The position numbers were made by a program, and so were the translations under genes. From a virus, in the IMG/VR virus record IMGVR_UViG_3300036768_000131, positions 1 through 35,181 of that record: a DNA stretch of 35,181 nt. The stretch is one strand, 5' to 3'. The notes under the pieces were generated by a model. The model did not search any database and was not told the DNA's origin. It was given only the letters and a program-made list of their open reading frames with translations. Shown piece by piece: positions 7,617 through 16,673 of the stretch (position 1 is its first letter; each line of letters starts with the position of its first letter).

Positions 7617-9284
7617 ATGGCGATTCGCTCTGATATTCAGCAGGCAGCGCCTGGGGCCATCATCGAGCTGTTCGAGCTGGACGCGACGCCGCAGGGCGCG
7701 CCGTCCGTGTATCGGTTCGTCAACTGGGCGAACCCGGTTGGCGGGGATGTTGTGTGGCGCGGCCAGACATACACACGCTATCCGGTGGAGGCGGAAGGGT
7801 TCGAGCTGTCCGGGCGCGGTGCGTTGCCGCGTCCGAAGCTGCGTGTCGCCAACGCCAACGGCTTGATGGGCGCGCTGGCCGTGGCGATGGATGACCTGCT
7901 GGGGGCCAAGGTCACGCGCTGGCGCACCTTCGTCAAGTATCTGGACTCTGCCAACTTCCCGCCTTCCGTGCAGCCTGTCACCAATGGACTGACGCTTACC
8001 CGCAGCAGCACGGCAACCCGCGTGCGTTCGGATCGCGTCATCGAAACAGTGGCAGCGAATACGGCCCGCGTTACGCATGACATTGCGACAGGGGCCGTGC
8101 AGGGTCTGCTGGTGGAACCGCAGGCCACGAACATCATGCCGAAATCGGAGTCCGGCTTTTCAGGCACGAGTGGATACACTCCGACCTATGTCACCATCGC
8201 AGACGCGCCAGGCGCTGGCCCGTTCGGTGGGACGGCTACGAAGATCACGGAGACAACGGCCAACAATTACCACTATCTCATCATGACCGCGCCGAAGCCT
8301 GCTGCGGCTGGCACGTATTCGGTGCGGCTCTATATGAAGGCCGCTGGTAGAACTGTCGGAGGCGTTCAGGTGCGTGCGCCTTCCGGCTTTTCGAGCTACG
8401 GGCAGTTTTCGGTAGACCTTACCACTGGCGCCACCAGCAATTACCTGAACGGTGGAGCGTATTTCAACGTCTCACCGTCTATGGTGACGGTGCGCCCCGT
8501 GCTGAATGGATATTGGGAAATCAGCGTTTCAGGTTTCTCCGCCAACGCCGAATCCGGGATAATCGTCGAGGCGATTGTTTCAAACTCAACTACGATTGCA
8601 GCATACACCGGCGATGGTGTCAGCGGAATCTACGTGTGGGGCGTGCAGGTCGAGCAGGGCGCTGCGCCTAGCAGCTATATCCCAACGGCAGGAAGCGCGG
8701 TCACGCGCGCAGCGGATGTGGCGACCTTCACGGTTCCGCCTCGCGTGATTCAGATGGTCACGACGTATGCGGACGGCAGCACGCGCACCGATACGGTGAC
8801 GCCTGGCAGCACATACACGATTCCGCAGACGATCAAGCCGATCGCCAGCATCGACGGCGGGACGGCCACAGCTGGCGAGGTGTTGCCAGTGCTCAGGACA
8901 GATACCGGATCGGCGGTGCTGTATGCGGAGCAGACATACAACCCGACCGCTGACCCCAACCAATACCTGAGCCGCGATGTGTGGGTGGTGGATCGCAAGT
9001 CCGCCGAGAATCCTGCGGTCGTGGAGTTCGAGCTTGCCGCGCCCATCGACGTGGCAGGCGTCATGCTCCCGCGTCGGCAGGTGGTGGCGAATGTCTGCGC
9101 ATGGCAGTATCGCAGCGCTGAATGCGGGTATGCAGGGCGGCCCGTTGCCGATGCCAACGACCAGCCGACCAACGACCCGGCGCAGGATCGCTGCGGAAAG
9201 CGCCTATCAAGCTGCAAGCTGCGGTTTGGCAATACCGGCGTTCTTCCCTATGGTGGGTTCCCCGGCGCGCGGAGGATCGGATGA
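7617..9284 (+). CDS. L: Minor tail protein gpL with large internal insertion
   Basis: Lambda gpL has about 232 residues; this protein has 555. Residues 1-115 match the gpL N-terminal domain (IELFELDA, EGFELSGRGALPRPKLRVAN, then KYLDSANFP). The gpL sequence resumes at residue 442 with NPTADPNQYL, VWVVDRKSAENPAVVEFELA and the C-terminal cysteine domain. Cysteines 494, 503, 526 and 533 have spacings of 9, 23 and 7, which equal those I recall for the iron-sulfur cluster ligands of lambda gpL. The inserted residues (about 116-441) include LLVEPQATNI and GIYVWGVQVEQG, which occur in jelly-roll or carbohydrate-binding-like modules of phage tail proteins. The insert is thus likely an exposed sugar-binding module on the tail tip. 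Confidence 0.9.
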   Translation: MAIRSDIQQAAPGAIIELFELDATPQGAPSVYRFVNWANPVGGDVVWRGQTYTRYPVEAEGFELSGRGALPRPKLRVANANGLMGALAVAMDDLLGAKVTRWRTFVKYLDSANFPPSVQPVTNGLTLTRSSTATRVRSDRVIETVAANTARVTHDIATGAVQGLLVEPQATNIMPKSESGFSGTSGYTPTYVTIADAPGAGPFGGTATKITETTANNYHYLIMTAPKPAAAGTYSVRLYMKAAGRTVGGVQVRAPSGFSSYGQFSVDLTTGATSNYLNGGAYFNVSPSMVTVRPVLNGYWEISVSGFSANAESGIIVEAIVSNSTTIAAYTGDGVSGIYVWGVQVEQGAAPSSYIPTAGSAVTRAADVATFTVPPRVIQMVTTYADGSTRTDTVTPGSTYTIPQTIKPIASIDGGTATAGEVLPVLRTDTGSAVLYAEQTYNPTADPNQYLSRDVWVVDRKSAENPAVVEFELAAPIDVAGVMLPRRQVVANVCAWQYRSAECGYAGRPVADANDQPTNDPAQDRCGKRLSSCKLRFGNTGVLPYGGFPGARRIG

Positions 9285-10033
9285 GCGAAAATCACCCGCT
9301 GCTGGCGCTGGTGGATGATGTTATGCAGCACGCCAGCAAAACTGCGCCGCAAGAGTGCTGCGGCCTGGCCGTCCGAAAGGACGGCGTTCTGATCTACTGG
9401 CCCGCGCGCAACATCGCCACCGGAAATGATGCGTTCGAGATCGCGCCGGAGGATTGGGCGGCTGCTGAAGATACCGGCGAGATCGTCGGCGTCTGCCACG
9501 CGCACATGTATCTGCCGCCCGTGCCGAGCATGGCCGATCGGGTATCTGCCGCGCGCAGCGGGCTGCCGTGGCTGATCGTTGGCTATCCCACCGGCGATGC
9601 GCAGGTGCTTGCGCCTGATCCCTACGACCCGCCGCTGATCGGTCGCCCATTCGTGCATGGCGTGCTGGATTGCTTCAGCCTGATCCGCGACTACTACCGG
9701 ATGGAGCTTGGGATCGCGCTGCCTGACTTTGCGCGCAGCGATGAGTGGTGGCTGAAAGGCGGCGACCTCTACCGCCAGCACTTCGCGGAGGCCGGGTTCG
9801 TGCAGGTCGCTGGAAGCGAGTTCGACATGCGCGATCTGCGCGAGCACGATGTGCTATTGATGCAGGTGGCAAGCCCTGTGCTCAACCACGGGGCCGTCTA
9901 TCTCGGCGGCCAGGTCATCCTGCATCATTGCCAGAATCAACTGTCCGGGCGCAGCGTGTATGGTGGATTCTGGCGGCGCGCGACCGGGCTGGTTGTCAGG
10001 CATCGCTCGCTGCTGGAGAATCAGCAGCCATGA
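9281..10033 (+). CDS. K: Tail tip protein gpK: JAB/MPN plus NlpC/P60 peptidase
   Basis: This 250-residue protein has two domains. The N-terminal JAMM domain shows E25 followed by the full H-x-H-x7-S-x2-D signature (H73, H75, S83, D86). The C-terminal NlpC/P60 domain has C131 in VLDCFSL, H203 in NHGAVY and H215 or H216 as the third polar residue. Lambda gpK has the same architecture and assembles the tail tip; the peptidase may cut peptidoglycan peptides during entry. The start ATG at 9281 has a GGAGG at 9271 and overlaps the gpL stop by four bases. An upstream in-frame open stretch exists but lacks a better ribosome binding site. Confidence 0.92.
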   Translation: MSENHPLLALVDDVMQHASKTAPQECCGLAVRKDGVLIYWPARNIATGNDAFEIAPEDWAAAEDTGEIVGVCHAHMYLPPVPSMADRVSAARSGLPWLIVGYPTGDAQVLAPDPYDPPLIGRPFVHGVLDCFSLIRDYYRMELGIALPDFARSDEWWLKGGDLYRQHFAEAGFVQVAGSEFDMRDLREHDVLLMQVASPVLNHGAVYLGGQVILHHCQNQLSGRSVYGGFWRRATGLVVRHRSLLENQQP

Positions 10034-10704
10034 TGACCGTTCTGCTGTATGGGCACCTGCGCGCAAAGTTCGGGCTGCGCTACCGCTACGACGTGCGCGA
10101 CCCAGCCGAGGCCGTGCGCGCATTGTGCGCGACGGTTCCGGGGTTCCAGGCGCATGTGCTGGCGCACAACCGGCCTGGCTACCGCGTGCTGGTGGGCGAT
10201 GAACCGCGCGACAGCGAGACGCTGGCACTCCCAGCCGATCGCGGCAGCGTCATCAAGATCATCCCTGTCGTTTCCGGGCAGGGGCGCGGGTTCGGGCAGG
10301 TGTTGCTTGGCGCGGCCCTGATCGGCCTGGCCTTTGCCACTGCTGGCGCTGGTGTCGGCTTCAGTAGCCTGTTCACCGGGGCCGGGTTCACCACCACCGG
10401 GCTGATTGCCGCGAAGTTCGGCACGGCGCTGATTCTTGGCGGCATTGCGCAGATGCTTTCGCCCACGCCGAAGTCGCCTGGCGGTGGCGGCGAGAAAAAG
10501 GCATCCGACATCTTCAGTGGCCCCGTCAACACCACGCAGCAGGGCAACCCGGTGCCGATTGGATACGGTCGGCTGATCGTCGGATCGCAGGTAATCTCTG
10601 CTGGCCTGTCTGCGGCATCCGTGACAGATGGGCAGGCGGCCAGCAGCGGAAGTGGTGACGGTGCATCCGGGTGGAGCAAATACGGGGACGAGGACACTCC
10701 ATGA
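10030..10704 (+). CDS. I: Tail assembly protein gpI
   Basis: This 224-residue protein has the gpI layout: an N-terminal beta-grasp-like domain (VLLYGHLRAKFGLRYRYDV, then DPAEAVRALCATVPGFQ) and a central Gly/Ala hydrophobic stretch (LLGAALIGLAFATAGAGVG) that looks like a membrane-active segment. A C-terminal NPVPIGYGRLIVGSQVIS motif is also present in many gpI proteins. It helps build the tail tip and is not always in the mature virion. ATG 10030 overlaps the gpK stop (ATGA). The tail end overlaps the gpJ start in the same way. A second ATG at 10033 could also serve. Confidence 0.88.
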   Translation: MMTVLLYGHLRAKFGLRYRYDVRDPAEAVRALCATVPGFQAHVLAHNRPGYRVLVGDEPRDSETLALPADRGSVIKIIPVVSGQGRGFGQVLLGAALIGLAFATAGAGVGFSSLFTGAGFTTTGLIAAKFGTALILGGIAQMLSPTPKSPGGGGEKKASDIFSGPVNTTQQGNPVPIGYGRLIVGSQVISAGLSAASVTDGQAASSGSGDGASGWSKYGDEDTP

Positions 10705-13700
10705 CCGCGAATCAGTGGCCGATCATCGGCGCAGGTGGCGGCGGCAAGGGCGGCGGCGGCAGCGCAGGATCGCCAAGCGAAGACCCTGACAGCCTGCGCT
10801 CGCGCCAGTATGCGCGCGTGCTCGACCTGATCAGCGAAGGCCCCATCGTCGGGCTGGTCAACGGTCTGAAGTCGATCTATCTGGACGATACGCCGATCCA
10901 GGCATCCGACGGTTCCTTCAATTTCAGCGGGGTGTCTGCGACCTGGCGCACAGGAGAACAGTCGCAGCCGCATATCCCCGGATTCGACGAAATCGAGAGC
11001 GAGATTGCGGTGGGTGCCGAGGTCAAGGCGTCCGCGCCCGTTGTTCGCAGTATCACCGGCGACGCCGATGCCGTGCGCGTGACGGTGAGCCTTCCGCAAC
11101 TGGCCTATCAAGACTACTCGGCCAACAAACTCACCGGGGCATCGGTCAGCATCGCCATCGACATCAACAATGCCGGTGGCGGGTGGCAGACTGTTGTTAC
11201 CGACACAATCAGCGGCAAGACCACCAGCCGCTACCAGCGCAGCTATCGTGTCGCGCTGCCGGCCCCTGGCCCATGGGATATCCGGGTGCGCAGGATCACG
11301 CCTGACAGCACCAGCAGCGCGCTGCAAGACAAGACCTATTGGGACAGCTACACCCGCATCATCGAGGCCAAGCTGTCCTACCCCAACAGCGCGCTGGTCG
11401 CGCTCGAACTGGACGCCTCGCAGTTCCAGGCCGTGCCGACGCGGGCATACGATGTTCGCCTGCGCGTGGTGCAGGTGCCTAGCAACTACAACCCGGAGAC
11501 GCGTACCTACACCGGGACATGGAACGGCACGTTCAAGCTGGCGTGGACGGACAACCCGGCATGGGTGTTCTACGACCTGCTGACCAACACGCGCTACGGC
11601 CTTGGCCAGTTCGTGGACGCCGCCCATGTGGACAAGTGGACGCTGTATCAGATCGCGCAGTATTGCGACCAGCTCGTTCCAGACGGGTTCGGCGGGATGG
11701 AGCCGCGATTCACGTGCAACCTGTATTTGCAGACGCGGCAGGAAGCGTTCACCGTGCTGCAACAGCTGGCGAGCGTTTTCCGCGCCATGATCTCATGGCA
11801 GAACGGGACGATCGTTGCCGTGCAGGATGCGCCATCCGATCCCGTGGCCCTGTTCACCGCAGCAAACGTGGTGGACGGTGCCTTTCACTACGAAGGGGCC
11901 GGACTCAAGGCGCGGCATACCGTGGCGCTGGTGCAGTGGTCTGATCCGTCGGACATGTATCGCCCGGCCATCGAGTACGTGGCCGACGATGAAGGCATCG
12001 CCAAGTATGGCGTGATCGAAACCAACGTCGTTGCGGTCGGCTGCACGTCGCGCGGTCAGGCGCACCGGCTTGGGCGCTGGATGCTCTACAGCGAGCGCAT
12101 GGAATCGGAGACGGTCACATTCAAGGCTGCGCTGGACGCGGCCTACGTCACGCCTGGGTGCGTCATCTCCATCCAAGACCCTGTGCGGTCTGGCCGCAGG
12201 CTTGGGGGGCGCGTGCTGTCGGCCACAACGACGCAACTGACCATTGACGCGCCTGTGCTGCTGGAGGTCGGCAAGACCTATTCGATGTCGGTTGTGCTGC
12301 CGGACGGCAGCATCGGCACGTCTGGCGTGTCCGTCTCATCGACGGGCGAAACGTCAACGGTCACGCTGTCATCCGCGCTGGCGCAGGCGCCGCAGGCTGG
12401 CGCTATTTGGGTGTTGTCAACCTATGACCTGGTGCCCACGCTGTGGCGCGTCCTGAGCGTGCAGGAAACCGGCGAAGGAACCGTCGAGATTGCCGCCGTT
12501 GCGCACAATCCCAGCAAGTATGCGGCCATCGAGCAGGGGTTACAGCTCGAAACGCCGCCCGTGACCGCGCTGGATCGCGGGCAGGCGCCGCAGCCGCCAA
12601 GCGGCATTACGACCGCTGAATCCATCTATCGTGCTGGGCCGTCCACGCTGGCGACGCGCGTGAGCGTGAGCTGGCATCAGGTGCCGTTTGCGGCAGAGTA
12701 TGAGTGCGAGCTGCGCGGGCGCGGGGCGTCGGTCGGCACGGGATATGCCTGGCGCGGGCGCGGAACCAGCTGCGACATTGCGCCGGTCGAGCCGGGGGAC
12801 TACACCGTATTCGTGCGTGCTATCAGCGCCCTCGGCGTGCCAGGGCAGCGTGCATCTCAGGACGTGACCGTGCTTGGGCTGGCCGCCCCGCCGTCGGATG
12901 TGTCCGGCCTGACATGGGCGACGGAAGGCTATGGCATCCGCCTGCGCTGGGAGCCGGTGCCTGACATCGACCTGGCCGATTATGAGCTGCGCGTAGGTGC
13001 GTCATGGGCAACTGCCGCTGTCATCGCGCGGGTGTCCGCGACCACCTATCTCTGGCAGGCGCAGGCCACTGGCGCGCAGACGGTCTGGATAGCCGCGCGC
13101 GACACCAGCGGGAACTACAGCGTGAATCCCGCATCGGTTGCGGTGTCCGTGCAGGCACCAGCAGCGCCGACCGTGACATGGGCGCTGGACGGCGCGGATG
13201 AGCTGCTGACATGGACGGCTCCGACCAGCACATTCGCCATCGACCGCTACGAGGTGCGCTACGGTTCCAGCTTCGCAGCGGGAACGCCCGTGGCGCAGCT
13301 TTCTGCGCAACTGCTGCGCCGACGCGCCGACTACGGCGGGAGCCGCACATGGTGGGTGGCGGCGGTCGATATCGCTGGCAACGTCGGCACACCGGGCCGC
13401 GTCGATGCCGCCATCTCCGCACCGGCAACGCCGCAGCAGCCAACCGCCGAAGTGATCGACAACAACGTGCTTCTGCGCTGGCAGCCTGGAACGGCAACGC
13501 CATCCAGCCTGCCGGTCTCGCATTACATCGTGCGCAAGGGCGCAACCTGGGCATCGGGCGATCCGAATGCCGACCTGACGGTCTCCGGGACGTTCGCGGC
13601 CATCTTCGAGCAGGTGTCCGGCCTATACACCTACCACGTCGCGGCAGTGGATACTGCCGGAACAGTCGGCACGCCGCGCGCCGTCTCCGCGCAGGTGGCG

Positions 13701-14429
13701 CAGCCGCCTGATTACGTGCTGCGGACTCAGGTCGATGTCGATCTTGCCGCGTCTGGCGTGCGCACCAATGCGCTTGCCGTCGATTCCGGCCTGCTGCTGC
13801 CTGTCGATCTCACCGAAACATGGCAGTCGCACTTCACGGCGCGCTCATGGGCAACGCCGCAGCAGCAGATCGACGCTGGCTACCCGATCTATTTGCAGCC
13901 GACGCCCTCATCGGCCAGCTACCAGTACGAGTATGACTACGGGGCCACGCTCTCCGGCACGATGGCGACGGTCTCTTGGGTCGAGACGGCCATCTCAGGC
14001 AGTGCCACGCTGACATGCCAAATCGACTACCGCGCGTCCACATCCGACCCGTGGACATCCGGCCCGTCTGGTGCGCGGCAGGTCATGCTCACCAATGCGC
14101 GCTACGTGCGCGTCACGCTGTCCATCTCTAGCGCGCCAGCAGGAACGCTGATCCGCGTCGATGCGCTCACCCTGAAGCTCAGCAGCAAGCTGCGCACGGA
14201 CTCTGGCAGCGGCACGGTGACGGACGCCAACAACGGCGTGTGGGTGTCGTTCGGAATCCCGTTCGTCGATGCCGACACCCCTGTCGTGCAGCCCGTCGGC
14301 ACAACCCCGCTCATCCCGGTGGTGGACTTCACCGACACCCCGAACCCGACTGGGTTCCGCGTGTATCTGTATACACTGGCCGGTGCAAAGACCACCGGGT
14401 CATTCTCATGGACAGCTCGAGGCTACTGA
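10701..14429 (+). CDS. J: Host-specificity / central tail fibre protein gpJ
   Basis: This 1242-residue protein resembles lambda gpJ (1132). It opens with a glycine-rich segment (GAGGGGKGGGG), followed by the conserved SLRSRQYARVLDLISEGPI and GLVNGLKSIYLDDTPI. Middle sections contain AWTDNPAWVFYDLLTNTRYG and the conserved FTVLQQLASVFRAMISWQNG. From about residue 640 come roughly four fibronectin-III-like repeats, for example LTWATEGYGIRLRWEPVPD and VTWALDGADELLTWTAP. The end is a beta-rich receptor-binding part. ATG 10701 is chosen over the upstream in-frame ATG at 10671 because it has GAGGA at the right distance and the ATGA overlap with gpI. Confidence 0.93.
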   Translation: MTANQWPIIGAGGGGKGGGGSAGSPSEDPDSLRSRQYARVLDLISEGPIVGLVNGLKSIYLDDTPIQASDGSFNFSGVSATWRTGEQSQPHIPGFDEIESEIAVGAEVKASAPVVRSITGDADAVRVTVSLPQLAYQDYSANKLTGASVSIAIDINNAGGGWQTVVTDTISGKTTSRYQRSYRVALPAPGPWDIRVRRITPDSTSSALQDKTYWDSYTRIIEAKLSYPNSALVALELDASQFQAVPTRAYDVRLRVVQVPSNYNPETRTYTGTWNGTFKLAWTDNPAWVFYDLLTNTRYGLGQFVDAAHVDKWTLYQIAQYCDQLVPDGFGGMEPRFTCNLYLQTRQEAFTVLQQLASVFRAMISWQNGTIVAVQDAPSDPVALFTAANVVDGAFHYEGAGLKARHTVALVQWSDPSDMYRPAIEYVADDEGIAKYGVIETNVVAVGCTSRGQAHRLGRWMLYSERMESETVTFKAALDAAYVTPGCVISIQDPVRSGRRLGGRVLSATTTQLTIDAPVLLEVGKTYSMSVVLPDGSIGTSGVSVSSTGETSTVTLSSALAQAPQAGAIWVLSTYDLVPTLWRVLSVQETGEGTVEIAAVAHNPSKYAAIEQGLQLETPPVTALDRGQAPQPPSGITTAESIYRAGPSTLATRVSVSWHQVPFAAEYECELRGRGASVGTGYAWRGRGTSCDIAPVEPGDYTVFVRAISALGVPGQRASQDVTVLGLAAPPSDVSGLTWATEGYGIRLRWEPVPDIDLADYELRVGASWATAAVIARVSATTYLWQAQATGAQTVWIAARDTSGNYSVNPASVAVSVQAPAAPTVTWALDGADELLTWTAPTSTFAIDRYEVRYGSSFAAGTPVAQLSAQLLRRRADYGGSRTWWVAAVDIAGNVGTPGRVDAAISAPATPQQPTAEVIDNNVLLRWQPGTATPSSLPVSHYIVRKGATWASGDPNADLTVSGTFAAIFEQVSGLYTYHVAAVDTAGTVGTPRAVSAQVAQPPDYVLRTQVDVDLAASGVRTNALAVDSGLLLPVDLTETWQSHFTARSWATPQQQIDAGYPIYLQPTPSSASYQYEYDYGATLSGTMATVSWVETAISGSATLTCQIDYRASTSDPWTSGPSGARQVMLTNARYVRVTLSISSAPAGTLIRVDALTLKLSSKLRTDSGSGTVTDANNGVWVSFGIPFVDADTPVVQPVGTTPLIPVVDFTDTPNPTGFRVYLYTLAGAKTTGSFSWTARGY

Positions 14430-14430
14430 C

Positions 14431-15252
14431 ATGGCAGATTTCTCGAAACCGGCACTGACCGATACCTACACAAGCTGGCAATCCACGCTCACAGGGAACC
14501 TGACCGCAGCCCTGCGCTGGCTCGATCCGGCCACATCGGGGACGCACAGCAACATCCCATCCGGGGCATACAGGCTCAACGCGGGCACGCTGGAGACCTA
14601 CAGCAGCGGCACATGGACTGCCGCGACCCTGAAGGCGACGCAACTGACCGCAGCCCGCACGATTGCAGCAACCGGCGACGTGGCATGGTCTGTGTCGTTC
14701 GATGGATCGTCGAACGTGACCGCCTCGGCGAGCCTTTCCACTACCGGCGTATCCCCCGGCACGTATCGCAGCGTGACCGTGGACGCCAAGGGGCGCGTCA
14801 CCGCAGGCAGCAACCCCACCACACTGTCCGGCTACGGGATCACCGATGCCGTGGCGACCAGCGGCGACCAGTCCATCGCAGGCGTCAAGACGTTCACCGG
14901 GACGCTGGCCGATAGCGCAGGGCACGTGCGCGACCTTGCCCTCAACACGCAGAATGCCAACTATACGCTGGCGCTGTCAGATCGCGGCAAGTGCATCATC
15001 AAGACGGACGGCGGCACATATACGTGGACGATCCCGACGAACGCAACCGTCGCACTCCCTGTCGGCGCGATGATCACGGTGCGCTGCGCCAATTCCTCAG
15101 GTTCGGTGACGATTGCAAGGGCATCGGGCGTTGCGCTGCGCAAGGCCGGAAGCGGGACAGACGCCAACGTCACGCTCGCGGCCTGGGGAATGGCGACACT
15201 GCTGAAAGAAGGCACCGATAGCTGGGTGATTAGCGGAACGGGGGTCAGCTAA
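14431..15252 (+). CDS. Tail fibre protein with fibre-shaft repeat and C-terminal beta domain
   Basis: This 273-residue protein opens with a segment typical of proteins attached to the tail tip (LTDTYTSWQSTLTGNLTAAL). The middle contains the common fibre shaft pattern GVSPGTYRSVTVDAKGRVTA followed by SGYGITDAVATSGDQSIAGV. The C-terminal third (CIIKTDGGTYTWTIPTNA, then VRCANSSGSVTIARASG) looks like the small beta domain that closes many fibre proteins. It is likely an accessory side or tip fibre that attaches to gpJ. The start at 14431 follows a gagg and lies one base after the gpJ stop. The C-terminal half is where host-range variation would be expected. Confidence 0.82.
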   Translation: MADFSKPALTDTYTSWQSTLTGNLTAALRWLDPATSGTHSNIPSGAYRLNAGTLETYSSGTWTAATLKATQLTAARTIAATGDVAWSVSFDGSSNVTASASLSTTGVSPGTYRSVTVDAKGRVTAGSNPTTLSGYGITDAVATSGDQSIAGVKTFTGTLADSAGHVRDLALNTQNANYTLALSDRGKCIIKTDGGTYTWTIPTNATVALPVGAMITVRCANSSGSVTIARASGVALRKAGSGTDANVTLAAWGMATLLKEGTDSWVISGTGVS

Positions 15253-15797
15253 TGACGCTCCAGCAGATTCTGGCAACCTGCACCGACGCCGCGCCAGCGT
15301 TCGCGCCCATCTTGCGCGATTACACCACGCCCGTCGCCAGCGCCACGGATACTGCGCCAAACGGCGCGACCCAAGTACGCATCTGCGTGTGGGGTGGTGG
15401 CAATGCCGGATATGGTGGCGATGGCGTGTTTGGAGGAAGCGGAGGCGACAGCAGCGGCTACGCCGAGTCGGTCTACCAAATCACTGGCGGGCAGACGCTG
15501 GTTTATACCGTTGGTGCTGGCGGGAGTGGCGGTGCTGGGGCGGCATCGCAGGTGACAAGCGGGAGCAAGACAATAACGGCGATCACGGCATCGTCGGCAA
15601 CGCAAAGCGGCGGCAACGTGCTCAATGCGCCAGGGAATCCAGGCGCGCAATCATACGATACATCTGGCGGCGCTGGCGGCGCTGCCGTCGTCGGGTGGGG
15701 CGGCTACAGCGCAGGCGCTGGTGGCGCTGGTGGGTCAGCGTTTTCTGTAAACGGAAGCCCAGGACAAAACGGGCGCGTCATCTTCTACTACACATGA
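15252..15797 (+). CDS. Glycine-rich tail adhesin
   Basis: This 181-residue protein begins MTLQQILATC and then has a glycine-rich domain from about residue 47 to 165, with runs such as VWGGGNAGYGGDGVFGGSGG and VGAGGSGGAGA, ending in NGSPGQNGRVIFYYT. This is the pattern of glycine-rich receptor-recognising domains of phage fibre tips (polyglycine-helix sandwiches as in T-even gp38-like adhesins, or Gly_rich domains). It overlaps the fibre gene stop by one base, so the two are probably made together and the adhesin caps the fibre. Binding specificity cannot be read from the sequence. Confidence 0.75.
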   Translation: MTLQQILATCTDAAPAFAPILRDYTTPVASATDTAPNGATQVRICVWGGGNAGYGGDGVFGGSGGDSSGYAESVYQITGGQTLVYTVGAGGSGGAGAASQVTSGSKTITAITASSATQSGGNVLNAPGNPGAQSYDTSGGAGGAAVVGWGGYSAGAGGAGGSAFSVNGSPGQNGRVIFYYT

Positions 15798-15838
15798 CGA
15801 TGCGATATCCTCGGCAAAATCTTGATACGGGTTCGGCG

Positions 15839-16153
15839 ATGAGCGAAGAGCAGATCACAGCACTTGCACGCGACATCCACCACATCCGCGCAAGCCAAGA
15901 ATCGATGCGCGCGGCCATCGAGCGCATGAGCGAGGCCGTGACGCGCCTTGCAGTCGTTGAAGAACGACAGGCGGCCACTTCGCAGGCCATTGATCGCGTC
16001 ATGACATGCGTCGAAAAGATCGACGAACGCGTGCGCGCGCTGGAGGTGGCCGAGCCTGTGCAGTCCATGGCGGCGGGTTGGGTGACGCGGGCGATGTGGG
16101 CGGCTGCAAGCGCTGCTGCGATGTATGCCGCCGCCAAGATCGGCCTCCTATGA
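15839..16153 (+). CDS. Small membrane-anchored coiled-coil protein, possible holin-like
   Basis: This 104-residue protein has an N-terminal helical coiled-coil part (HHIRASQESMRAAIERMSEA, then ERQAATSQAIDRVMTCVEKI) and one C-terminal hydrophobic helix (AMWAAASAAAMYAAAKIGLL). The arrangement resembles XhlA/hemolysin-type holin accessory proteins. Since it comes right before the lysozyme and spanin genes, a holin or holin-regulating role is plausible, but a single short Ala-rich segment is a weak basis. Upstream in-frame ATGs at 15794 (overlapping the adhesin stop) and 15800 could add 15 or 13 residues; I prefer 15839 (MSEEQITAL), which leaves the protein in a compact form. None of the starts has a good ribosome binding site. 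Confidence 0.55.
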   Translation: MSEEQITALARDIHHIRASQESMRAAIERMSEAVTRLAVVEERQAATSQAIDRVMTCVEKIDERVRALEVAEPVQSMAAGWVTRAMWAAASAAAMYAAAKIGLL

Positions 16154-16163
16154 GCATCGTGCC

Positions 16164-16673
16164 ATGCTGAAGAATCTTCCTGCCAGACCATCGAGGCGCA
16201 CAGTCATGACCGGACTTGGCGCATCGGCCCTCGCCGTTGCCCTGATCGCCAGCTTCGAGGGCTATTCTCCGCGCGCCTACGATGACGGCGTTGGCGTGCA
16301 GACCGTGGGCTTTGGCTCCACGCGCAATCCGGACGGCACCCAGGTCAAGGCGGGCGATACCGTCACCCCGCAGCGCGCGGTGGTCATGCTCGCGCATGAT
16401 GCCGACAGGATCGCAAGGGAGCTTGCCGACTGCATCGGCCCTGTTCCTCTCTACCAGAGCGAGTGGGACGCCTACGTCTCCTGGGCCTACAACATCGGCA
16501 GCGCCGCCGCCTGCAAATCGACGCTGGTCAAGAAGCTGCACCAGACCCCGCCCGACTACGAAGGCGCATGTCTTGAGTTGCTGCGCTGGAACCGCGCCGG
16601 TGGCCGTGTGCTGCCTGGGCTGACCAAACGCCGCGAATCCGAATACCGCCTGTGCATGGGAGATGCGCCATGA
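16164..16673 (+). CDS. Phage lysozyme (GH24), probable SAR endolysin
   Basis: This 169-residue muramidase has the T4-type catalytic triad: E32, D41 and T47 (spacing 9 and 6), with the surrounding FEGYSPRAYDDGVGVQTVGF and later AYNIG segments. The N-terminus is basic (KNLPARPSRRT) and then weakly hydrophobic and Gly/Ala-rich (GLGASALAVALIAS). That is the form of a signal-anchor-release segment, which first holds the enzyme in the inner membrane and later lets it go to cut peptidoglycan. The start at 16164 keeps the basic stretch; ATG 16206 (with gagg upstream) would make a shorter version without it. The stop overlaps the Rz start. Confidence 0.88.
   Translation: MLKNLPARPSRRTVMTGLGASALAVALIASFEGYSPRAYDDGVGVQTVGFGSTRNPDGTQVKAGDTVTPQRAVVMLAHDADRIARELADCIGPVPLYQSEWDAYVSWAYNIGSAAACKSTLVKKLHQTPPDYEGACLELLRWNRAGGRVLPGLTKRRESEYRLCMGDAP

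Noticed and set aside
9122-9280. Upstream extension of gpK starting at 9122
   Set aside because: The ATG at 9281 has GGAGG and the ATGA overlap with gpL. The extension overlaps the gpL Cys domain and is basic low-complexity.
10179-11762. 527-codon minus-strand frame opposite gpI and gpJ
   Set aside because: It has no family features, lacks a start signal and lies opposite two well-supported tail genes.
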